From NCBI GenBank assembly GCA_023390395.1, contig JAEWCY010000036.1:36215-100214 (forward strand): a stretch of 64,000 bases of DNA, given 5' to 3'. Source of the stretch: Pseudomonadota bacterium. GTDB taxonomy: Bacteria > Desulfobacterota > Desulfovibrionia > Desulfovibrionales > Desulfovibrionaceae. This document shows positions 51,750-64,000 of this stretch, in pieces. The notes below the pieces were generated by a model. It did no database searches and was not told where the DNA came from. It saw nothing but the letters and a program-made list of their open reading frames with translations. The stretch's first letter is position 1. The number at the start of each line of letters is the position of its first letter. Made by a program: the position numbers and the translations under genes.

Positions 51750-52660
51750 TCCCGTTCCCTGTCGCCCCCTGCTGCGGGGAGCCCGTTTGCCAGGCGTCGC
51801 CCGGCGTCGCCGTTCCCTTGGCGACATGCCGTGGTCGGCCATCCGAACCGCGGATGTCCAGGGGTTTCTACAACGGCGTCGCACGCGACCGCAACAGCCG
51901 AGGTCGGTCTTTCCGACCCAATCGCGGCCCAACGGCAGGTCCCGGGACGGTTTCGACGACGGAGCCGGGGCATGCCCCGCAAGACTGGAGAAGCCCGGGC
52001 GCGGAAAGCGCCGGAAGCCGTGCGGCAGACGCACAAAGGGGGGCCCGAAGGCCCCCCTGACACCGCGGCCGGCGCTGCGGGTCGCCCCAAGCGCCCTGCC
52101 CTGGCCGCGGCTGTCGGGATGCCCTCCAGGTTGCGGCGGTCCCCGGTCGCCGCGCGCCGGACCGGCCCCGGGCCGGTCCGGTGGTCCCCCCTGTCAGGCA
52201 CCCCGACGCCTGCCCCGATGCATGGTCCGTGCCGCCAGGCCCGGCGGCCTGAAACGGCCGGGGCGCGACCTTTTACGCCCCCCTGGCCGCTCTCCTCGCT
52301 GCATTTCCCAAGCGGCCGCCAGAATGCCGACATGTCGCCAAATCGTTCGTACCGCGTCCCCTGCGTCCTGATGTCCCGAATGCCTCTTGGTTTCGGCCCG
52401 GGCTCATGGTACGATACCCACGGCCCACTTGCACGTCGCCGTTTTTCCGGATCCGGCAAGGCATACGCCAACGGATCGCGCCCATGCCACGTCGAGGCCC
52501 CTGCGGCCCGATGCCGTCACGTCTGGTGCGGACGGCAAACGGCCGGCCCGTTGCGGACGGCGCTTGGTCCGAGCCCTGTTGCTGCCCGTTATTGCAGGAA
52601 GCCGTCACCTTTTCGAGCCTTGCCACTGGAACTCAAGCGCTTCGGCCACTGCGAGACGCC
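51750..52660. other. Long gene-free region with GC-rich hairpins
   Basis: 911 bp without a supported gene. It contains GGGGGGCC-CGAA-GGCCCCCC near 52038-52057 and an 11-bp palindrome CCGGACCGGCC/GGCCGGTCCGG (52157-52181). Long open frames here have shadow-like Arg/Pro/Gly composition. It should include the promoter of the receiver-TPR gene. Confidence 0.4.
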
Positions 52661-53743
52661 ATGGACAGCCGAGAACTCTCCGTCGCCATCCTCACCAACA
52701 ACCAGCATCACGCCAGTCGCGACAAGCAGTGCTGCATCAAGCTCAACGTCAAAAGCGTTGCCGTATTCGACGACGTCGAGGACGCGCTGGAGCCGGTGCG
52801 CCGCAACGACGTGCAGCTGCTGCTCATCGACGCTTCCGTCAAGGACATGGACGGCGGCGCCTGCCTGCGCGCCATCCGAAAGGCTTCGCGATCCCAGTCC
52901 CTGCCGGCGGTCATGGTCACCCGGGAAAGCAGCATCGAAAGCGTGCTCGGGGCCATCGCCGCCGGTTGCAACGGCTACGTCATCCGGCCCTATTCCCTGG
53001 AGACCTTCGAACGCCACCTGCGCCTGGCCTGCGACACCTTACGCGGCGATTCCCTCGAATCGGAACAGCTGGCCGTCGCCGGCGAACTGGTGCGCCAGGG
53101 CCGCTTCGACGAGGCCCTCGAAGAATTCGCCGAGATCGTGGAAGAGGAAAACGAGGCCGCGACCTATTTCAACAAGGGCATGGACTGCCTGCACCGCCGC
53201 AAGTTCGGCAAGGCCATCCTGGCCTTCAACAAGGCCGTGGCGCTCAATTCCCTGTACGCCGAGGCCTACAAGGGCATGGCCCACGCCTACCGGGGCAAGG
53301 GCGACGAGGCGAACTACCTGGCCTACCTGGACAAGTCGGCGGAAATATTGGCCATGCAGGACCGGCTGGACGAACTCAAGGAGCTTTTCGCCGAGATCCT
53401 CCAGGCCAACCCCGATGCGGTCAACCCCTACAACACCCTGGGCATCGACCTGCGTCGGCGCGGCGACTACGCGGGCGCGATGCACGCCTACGCCCAGGCC
53501 CTCGCCCTGACGCCGGAGGACGAGAACCTGCGCTACAACATCGCCAAGGCCTGCATCTTCGCCAAGGATTACGCCGGAGCCATGGAACACCTGGAGCGGG
53601 CCGTCGCCTCGCGCAACGACTTCGAGGAAGCCAAAAACCTGCTGGTCAAACTCAAGGCCAAGCAATACGATCAGTTGCCCGACGCCCCGCAAGCCACGGC
53701 GGCTCCTGCCGCCGATCACAGGGGCCTGGCCAGGGACGACTGA
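52661..53743 (+). CDS. Receiver domain plus TPR protein
   Basis: 360 residues. Residues 1-125 are a response-regulator receiver with the phospho-Asp in LLIDASVKDMDGG and the conserved switch Thr and Lys region (VMVTRESS, YVIRPYS). Residues 150-340 are about five tetratricopeptide repeats (FNKGMDCLHRRKFGKAI and so on), a protein-binding scaffold. There is no output DNA-binding domain. The upstream extension of the frame is not coding-like. The neighbouring pseudo-kinase and TPR protein suggest a signalling assembly. Confidence 0.82.
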   Translation: MDSRELSVAILTNNQHHASRDKQCCIKLNVKSVAVFDDVEDALEPVRRNDVQLLLIDASVKDMDGGACLRAIRKASRSQSLPAVMVTRESSIESVLGAIAAGCNGYVIRPYSLETFERHLRLACDTLRGDSLESEQLAVAGELVRQGRFDEALEEFAEIVEEENEAATYFNKGMDCLHRRKFGKAILAFNKAVALNSLYAEAYKGMAHAYRGKGDEANYLAYLDKSAEILAMQDRLDELKELFAEILQANPDAVNPYNTLGIDLRRRGDYAGAMHAYAQALALTPEDENLRYNIAKACIFAKDYAGAMEHLERAVASRNDFEEAKNLLVKLKAKQYDQLPDAPQATAAPAADHRGLARDD

Positions 53744-53746
53744 CCC

Positions 53747-54484
53747 ATGGACGGCGAAAACCGCATCTCCGGCATCTTCTCCCTCAAGGCCACGATCAAG
53801 GTGGGCTTCGGCACGACCAAGCGGGCCGCCCTGTCGGAGACCTACTGGTTCGTCAAGGAACTCGACGGCGGGCGCTTCCGGGTCCAGAGCCTGGACATGG
53901 ACTTCAAGCCCCAGGGCACGCCCTTCGAGATCAGCCGCGAAAAGCTCTTCGAGGAATACCACCTGGAGCCGGACCTGAGCTACCGGCTCTTGAGCCAGCC
54001 CCTGCTCGTCGGCGACCATTACCGGGCCACGGCCAAGCCGGCCAGCGCCGAACGGGAATACCTCAAGGTCAAGGGCATCGACGAGGAGAACATCCGGGCC
54101 AACTTCGGCCTCGGGCTGGTCTACCTGGCCCTGGAGAAGAAGGACAAGGCCGTCTACATCTTCGACCGGCTTGTGGCCCTTGAGGAGACCTTCGAGCCCA
54201 GGCACAAGCACCTCTTTAACGAGTTCGGCATCAACCTGCGCAAGAAGGGGCTCTTCGAGGAGGCCCTCAAATACTATTTCCGGGCGCGCCAGCTTTCCCA
54301 GAACGACGACCATCTCTTGCTCAACATCGCCCGTGTCTACTACGAGCAGAATCGCCTGCCCGAGGCCGAGGCGGCCGCCCGCGAGGCCCTGAACCTCAAT
54401 CCCGACCTGGCCGAGGCCAGGCGGCTGCTGGCCCGCATCTGGGACGGCCCGCCGCCTCGCATCGAGCCTTTGCCGGGCATCTGA
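53747..54484 (+). CDS. TPR protein
   Basis: 245 residues, 3 bp after the receiver-TPR gene and surely co-transcribed. The N-terminal 90 residues form a beta-rich domain (ISGIFSLKATIKVGFGTTKRA...VQSLDMDFKPQ), and three to four TPRs follow (NFGLGLVYLALEKKDKAV and so on). It resembles cytoplasmic TPR proteins paired with a PilZ-like domain in some deltaproteobacteria; the N-terminal fold is only a guess. It probably binds the preceding protein. Confidence 0.72.
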   Translation: MDGENRISGIFSLKATIKVGFGTTKRAALSETYWFVKELDGGRFRVQSLDMDFKPQGTPFEISREKLFEEYHLEPDLSYRLLSQPLLVGDHYRATAKPASAEREYLKVKGIDEENIRANFGLGLVYLALEKKDKAVYIFDRLVALEETFEPRHKHLFNEFGINLRKKGLFEEALKYYFRARQLSQNDDHLLLNIARVYYEQNRLPEAEAAAREALNLNPDLAEARRLLARIWDGPPPRIEPLPGI

Positions 54485-54882
54485 AGCCCATCCCCCAAGC
54501 CGCTTCCAGCGACGTTCCCCTTTGCTTCGGGTTCCCCGCCTCCGGCCCGGGACTGCCGGCCATGCCCGAAGCGGCCGGCGACGGCCACGCCTCGCCCCCC
54601 GCGCCCCCAATCCCCTGTTTCGACCCCATCCTCCGGACGCCTATCGACCCGGATTCCCGCCATATCCCCCCTGGGCTTGAAAGGCGCCGGAAACGGGCAT
54701 ATCCTCTTGTTCGCCTTTTATAGCCCGCGGCAACGAGTCCTGCCGGCGCAACGCTTCGCAGCCGTGGCCGGGACACGAAAAACGCTTCATGGAACGAACG
54801 CCAGAAAAACATTTCAAAGAGTTTACACGAAGGGCGTCTTCATACGGATTTCGTAACTATTTTTTCAAACGGCGGGTACGAC
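54485..54882. other. Intergenic region before the FkbM gene
   Basis: 398 bp with no convincing gene. A 62-residue frame at 54789-54977 overlaps the next start and looks like a shadow. No terminator was identified. Confidence 0.4.
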
Positions 54883-56019
54883 ATGTCCCTCGACGCGATG
54901 CTTCGGAGCTCTCCCTTGTGGCGTCCCTGCGCTTTCCCCCCGATCCCGGCAAGCCTCGCCATTACCTGCTTTACTGAAGACGTACAACATATCAAAGACA
55001 TACTGAACGAAAGAAAATACGTCTCCTGCAACTGTTTTTATCTCATCGACAACGAGGAATACGTTGCCGAGCATCATTCTTTGCCTTTCAAGTCTACAAA
55101 AGAAAGCATCCCACTCAAGAACATCGACGCCATCGGATCGTGCCTCGACTCAGACATCCTCTTTTTCAGCAAGCACTTTGACTACTTCAAGCTCATTAGA
55201 GGGACAGAGAAGATTCATGCCTATGGCTTCCGCTCCTTCTTCATCTTCATGCCCCTGCCGTACAATTTCGGCATCACCACGACGCACCTCCCGCTTTACC
55301 TGCACCAGAACAGGGCCGCCCTCGAACAGGCTTTCGCCCTGCTCGAAGACGAGGAAAGCAAGCGCGTCTTCGCCTCTCGGGTCCGCGCCCTGCTTACCGG
55401 CAACGTCGGCTACCTGCGCCTGTCGCCCTATCTCGAGTACTTTCATCCCCAGGTCCAACCCACGGCGGGCGACGTCGTCCTCGACGGCGGCATTTCGGCC
55501 AACATCGTCGCGCAAGTGCGGTTTTGCCGCAGTATCGGCCAAGAGGGGCGTCTCTACGGTTTCGAGCCGGACCCGATCGGCTTCGTCAAGGCCCACGACC
55601 TGATGCGGGCGCGCGGGGATACGGGCAATTGCACCCTGATCCCCCTGGGCCTGTGGAGCAGGAAGGCCACCCTGCACTTCGCCCTGGACGGCCAGGCTTC
55701 CCATGTCGCCCAAGGCGACGAGGACGTCGTCGTGCCTTGCGAGATGACGACCATCGACGACTTCGTCGCCGAGAACAGGCTGGGAAAAGTCGATTGCATC
55801 AAGCTCGACGTCGAGGGCGCGGAAGCCGAGGCCCTGCGCGGCGGGCTCAAGACCATCGTCAAGTTCAAACCCAAAATGGCGATCTCGCTCTACCACAAAC
55901 CCGAGGACCTCTACGAACTCCCCATCCTGGCGCAGGCGATCCTGCCCGACGCCAGGTTCTACCTCGGCCATCACCATGCCGCCCTGCACGAAACGATTCT
56001 CTACGTGCTGCCGCGGTGA
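54883..56019 (+). CDS. FkbM-family methyltransferase
   Basis: 378 residues. The C-terminal 200 residues are an FkbM AdoMet domain: DVVLDGGISANIVAQVRFC, LYGFEPDP and the FkbM block CIKLDVEGAEAEALRGG. The N-terminal 180 residues, lower in GC, are an additional unrecognised domain. FkbM proteins methylate hydroxyls of sugars or polyketides, fitting the nearby glycan block. The start at 54883 has only a GC-rich upstream site. Confidence 0.8.
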   Translation: MSLDAMLRSSPLWRPCAFPPIPASLAITCFTEDVQHIKDILNERKYVSCNCFYLIDNEEYVAEHHSLPFKSTKESIPLKNIDAIGSCLDSDILFFSKHFDYFKLIRGTEKIHAYGFRSFFIFMPLPYNFGITTTHLPLYLHQNRAALEQAFALLEDEESKRVFASRVRALLTGNVGYLRLSPYLEYFHPQVQPTAGDVVLDGGISANIVAQVRFCRSIGQEGRLYGFEPDPIGFVKAHDLMRARGDTGNCTLIPLGLWSRKATLHFALDGQASHVAQGDEDVVVPCEMTTIDDFVAENRLGKVDCIKLDVEGAEAEALRGGLKTIVKFKPKMAISLYHKPEDLYELPILAQAILPDARFYLGHHHAALHETILYVLPR

Positions 56020-56275
56020 GGCCTCTTGCCTCCACCCGACGCCGAGCCTGCCCGCATCCCCGGAGACCGGCCTCCCCCCTGCCTGCCCGACGAACATTGC
56101 AACGTCGTAACTCGACTCCGGACCGGCAAGCCGGCTAGGCAGACTCTTTACTTTTGCAATAATGTTTTTCAGGAATAGTTTTTTCTCTTTCAGCCTGGGC
56201 ACGCGACGCCTCACCAAGACCGACCCAAACCGCCAGCGTCTGTGCGACAAGACGACGTGCCTCGACGGAACCGCC

Positions 56276-57529
56276 ATGTCTTCGGAACTGCTGCAAAACG
56301 CTTCGTTCAACCGCTTCTGGCTCTCCCGCAGCGCCTCGGGCTTCGCCTACCACATGACCGCCGTGGCCCTGGGCTGGCAGGTCTACGCCCTGACCGGGGA
56401 CGTCTTTTATCTCGGGCTGGTGGGGCTGGTGGAGTTTCTGCCCCAGTTCCTGCTCACCCTGGTGGTCGGGCAGGTGGCCGACCGTTTCGACCGGGGCCGC
56501 ATCGTCTGCGTGTGCCAGACGCTCCAGGGCCTGGCCCTGCTGGCGCTTCTGGCCGGCAATCTCGGCGGCTGGCTGGGGGTGGGGGGCATCTTCGCCTGCG
56601 TGGCCATGATCGGCGCGTCACGGGCCTTCGAGACCCCGTCCATGCAGGCCCTTTTGCCGACGCTGGCCCCGTCCGGGCTTTTCCCGGCCATGCTGGCGTT
56701 TAGCGCCTCGGCCTGGAAGACGGCCATGATCCTCGGCCCGGCCATGGGCGGGCTGCTCTACATGGCCGGGCCGAGCGCGGTCTACGGCGCGGGGGCCGGC
56801 ATTTTCCTCGTGGCCGCCCTGACCTCGGGCGGCATCCCGGGAAGCGACCGGCCGGCGAGCCGGCCACCGGCCACCTGGAGCGCCGCCCTGGACGGACTGC
56901 GCTTCATCCGCAAGCGGCCGGTGATCTTCGGAGCCATCTCCCTGGACCTCTTCTCGGTGCTCCTCGGCGGGGCCACGGCCTTGCTGCCGGCCTACGCCCA
57001 CGACATCCTGGGCACAGGCCCGGCGGGGCTCGGGCTCATGCGGGCCGCGCCGTCCATCGGCGCGCTGGCCATGTCCGTGCACCTGGCCCGCCGGCCCCTG
57101 ACCCGCCGGGTGGGCCGGACCATGTTCGCCGCCGTGGCCGTCTTCGGCCTGTGCACCATCGCCTTCGGACTCTCGCGCTGGCTGCCCCTGTCCGTGGCCG
57201 CCCTGGCGCTTCTGGGGGCCAGCGACATGGTCAGCGTCGTCATCCGCTCCACGCTGATCCAGCTCGACACCCCGGACGCCCTGCGCGGCCGGGTCAGTGC
57301 CGTCAACGCGGTCTTTATCGGCACGTCCAACCAGCTCGGCGACTTCGAATCGGGCCTGACCGCGGCCTTTTTGGGCACGGTGGGCGCGGTGGTGGCCGGC
57401 GGGGTGGGCACGCTTTGCGTGGTGGCCCTGTGGATCTATCTCTTTCCCGAACTGGCCCGGCGCGACGCTCTGGTCGCCGCGCCCAAGCCGGAGGCCGAGG
57501 CCGCTCAGACCCCGGAAGGCACGCCGTAG
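56276..57529 (+). CDS. MFS exporter (EntS/DHA3-like)
   Basis: 417 residues with twelve predicted helices. The A motif appears as GQVADRFDRGRIV after helix 2, and a second LARRPLTRRVGR segment sits in the middle loop. The layout is that of the DHA3 group, which includes enterobactin and macrolide exporters. The start at 56276 has a GGAACC site. Its last 25 bp overlap the convergent metallo-beta-lactamase gene. Confidence 0.82.
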   Translation: MSSELLQNASFNRFWLSRSASGFAYHMTAVALGWQVYALTGDVFYLGLVGLVEFLPQFLLTLVVGQVADRFDRGRIVCVCQTLQGLALLALLAGNLGGWLGVGGIFACVAMIGASRAFETPSMQALLPTLAPSGLFPAMLAFSASAWKTAMILGPAMGGLLYMAGPSAVYGAGAGIFLVAALTSGGIPGSDRPASRPPATWSAALDGLRFIRKRPVIFGAISLDLFSVLLGGATALLPAYAHDILGTGPAGLGLMRAAPSIGALAMSVHLARRPLTRRVGRTMFAAVAVFGLCTIAFGLSRWLPLSVAALALLGASDMVSVVIRSTLIQLDTPDALRGRVSAVNAVFIGTSNQLGDFESGLTAAFLGTVGAVVAGGVGTLCVVALWIYLFPELARRDALVAAPKPEAEAAQTPEGTP

Positions 57530-58491
57530 ACCGCCGGCCACCAGGCATACCCCTCCCCCACGGCCTGAATGCGGCCGATGCCGGGAAACGGCAGGTGCGC
57601 GCCGGCCACCCACTCCTTGTCCTTGGCCAGCTTGGCCATGAGCGCCTGTCGGTCGGCCGCCGCCTTCGGCTGGTCCGCGTCGAAGTCGATGGTCACCCCG
57701 GGCAGGGGAAACTGCACGGCCAGGCAATGGGCGATGTCCCCCCAGAAGAGGATGCTCGCCCCCTTGGAGCGCACGCGGTAGGCGCAGTGGCCGGGCGTGT
57801 GCCCGGCGTTGAGTTCGGCCTCGACCCCGGGGAACGGGACCTCGCCCGAGGCGAAGGCCGTGAGGGTCCCGGCGGCCTGATACGGAGCCAACGCGGCCCG
57901 CAGCGCCGGCAGCACCTTGCGCTGCCCCTCGGTCACGCGGTTTTCCGCCCCCGGGCTCAGCCAGTAGGCGACGTCGGCCTCGTGGACGCGCACCTTGGCC
58001 TTGGGGAAAAGCGCCTTGCCAGCACCGTCCACCAGGCCCAGGGCATGGTCCGAGTGCAGATGGGTGAGCAGCACGGCCTCGACCTGCTCGGGCTTGTAGC
58101 CGGCGGCCGCGATGTTGGACGCGAGCAGTCCGGCCTTGTCTCCGAAGTACGTGCCCACGCCGGTGTCGACGAGCACCAGCCCCTGGCCGCCGTTGACCAG
58201 GAAGGCGTTGATGGCCGTGGGCGCGCCGACCTTGGGATCGATGAAGGCCGCTTCCAGGGCGGCGTTTACGGCCTCGGGCGAGGCTCCGTGCAACAGCGCG
58301 GGGGAGATCGGCACGCCGCCGTCGTAGATGGCGGTCACTTCCACGTCGCCGACCATCAGCCGGAAATAGCCCGGCGCCTGTCGGGAAACCTGCGCCGGCG
58401 AAGCGGCCGACGCCGGGCGGGTCGCGCCGTCCAGCACCGTGCCCAACGCGGCCAGGGCCGCCCCTTGAAGGAAAAAGCGTCTGCTGAGCAT
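57505..58491 (-). CDS. Tat-exported metallo-beta-lactamase-fold hydrolase
   Basis: 328 residues. A twin-arginine-like signal (SRRFFLQGAALAALG) is followed by the MBL fold: THLHSDHALG supplies three metal ligands, AGHTPGH a fourth, and WGDIAH the bridging Asp. The family includes quorum-quenching lactonases, but nothing fixes the substrate. GGGAGGCTGGG before the ATG. Convergent with the MFS exporter and separated from rpoC by a terminator. Confidence 0.85.
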   Translation of the reverse strand: MLSRRFFLQGAALAALGTVLDGATRPASAASPAQVSRQAPGYFRLMVGDVEVTAIYDGGVPISPALLHGASPEAVNAALEAAFIDPKVGAPTAINAFLVNGGQGLVLVDTGVGTYFGDKAGLLASNIAAAGYKPEQVEAVLLTHLHSDHALGLVDGAGKALFPKAKVRVHEADVAYWLSPGAENRVTEGQRKVLPALRAALAPYQAAGTLTAFASGEVPFPGVEAELNAGHTPGHCAYRVRSKGASILFWGDIAHCLAVQFPLPGVTIDFDADQPKAAADRQALMAKLAKDKEWVAGAHLPFPGIGRIQAVGEGYAWWPAVYGVPSGV

Positions 58492-58678
58492 CCCAGCCTC
58501 CCTGACGGTTGTCGCGCGGGCCGGCCCTGATCTGGGCGGGACCGCGCGGTTGCTGTTCGGGAAACAAGAAACACCGTTTCGCTTCCCGGGCGCAAGGAGG
58601 CACTTTCCCCATACCCAGTCACCGCCAGGGAGCCGTGCCTCCCGTTCGACGCTCCCCAAGCCGTAATGCCTGGCAGGC

Positions 58679-58709
58679 AAAAAACAAGGGGACCCCTGAC
58701 GGAGTCCCC
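58679..58709 (-). terminator. Terminator after rpoC
   Basis: GGGGAC / GTCCCC stem with a 10-nt loop, followed on the minus strand by TTGTTTTTT. It lies 29 bp after the rpoC stop and ends the rpoBC transcript. Confidence 0.75.
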
Positions 58710-58737
58710 CTGGGTTGTCGTAGAGACGGACGGCCGG

Positions 58738-62907
<4,170 letters not shown>

Positions 62908-63101
62908 ACGGTTACCTCGTATGGCGGGAGGACTTCCCCGCAGCTGGCGCCGCCGGATGAGACCGGCGGGACGGTTGGGACGTGAAGCGTATGTCGAAGG
63001 CTCGCACGGCTAGGGGCGGGCGGGCCCGGGGTCGGCCCCCCGGCCGCCCCCTGCCGGAACGCATCCGGACGGGGGGCGGCGGCGGGCTCCCGGGCGCGCC
63101 G

Positions 63102-64000
<899 letters not shown>

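Noticed and set aside
51739..52371. 210-residue rightward frame in the long gap
   Set aside because: Arg/Pro/Gly-rich shadow composition, no domain, and it crosses strong palindromes.

Overview
The window is high-GC bacterial DNA. The gene content fits a sulfate-reducing deltaproteobacterium of the Desulfovibrionaceae (Solidesulfovibrio or Desulfovibrio type). This is an inference from three things. The first is an exported sirohydrochlorin cobaltochelatase whose key residues match the periplasmic Desulfovibrio CbiK. The second is a complete selenocysteine insertion pair (selA, selB). The third is the overall protein style. No rRNA is present; the organism assignment would need rpoB/rpoC or 16S comparison.

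Layout. 1-1043: end of a GDSL-esterase autotransporter. 1100-2083: a 37-residue membrane protein and a relic 3' half of tRNA-Arg with its terminator. 2084-12718: an accessory block. A leftward operon (ketosynthase, acyl carrier protein, alpha/beta hydrolase, class III aminotransferase, HAD phosphatase) faces a rightward operon (two coupled 4-TM ArnE/ArnF-like proteins and a GNAT/FemAB-like transferase). A 1147-residue GH18 / polysaccharide deacetylase / GT2 fusion follows. 12903-27605: an integrated phage-derived element in tRNA-Arg(TCT), bounded by 49-bp direct repeats. It carries integrase, an excisionase-like protein, RecT and a RecE-like nuclease, a KilA-N protein, a LexA-type repressor, Cro, a CII-like regulator and many tiny genes. 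It has no recognisable terminase, portal, capsid, tail or lysis gene.

27747-37160: core-like genes: a metallo-beta-lactamase hydrolase, folC, selA, a Tat-exported class V aminotransferase, an M18 aminopeptidase and selB. selB is flanked by inverted copies of a 48-bp hairpin element. 37220-42196: a cobalamin module, with a B12 riboswitch before cbiK, btuC, btuD, btuF and cbiL, all overlapping or touching. 42504-48413: a surface-glycan block of two polytopic membrane proteins, a GT2, a STELLO/RGP-like protein and a sugar epimerase. 48483-54484: a stand-alone molybdopterin oxidoreductase, a degenerate histidine kinase and two TPR proteins, one with a receiver domain. 54883-58491: FkbM methyltransferase, MFS exporter and a Tat-exported metallo-beta-lactamase protein. 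58738-64000: rpoC and the 3' end of rpoB, both leftward.

How parts work together. selA and selB with tRNA-Sec (not in the window) would decode UGA as selenocysteine. The cobalamin set inserts cobalt, imports corrinoid and continues toward the corrin ring under riboswitch control. The early phage region is a lysogeny switch plus recombination module. The ketosynthase block looks like an undescribed acyl-amine or aminolipid assembly and flipping pathway; its product cannot be named from sequence alone.
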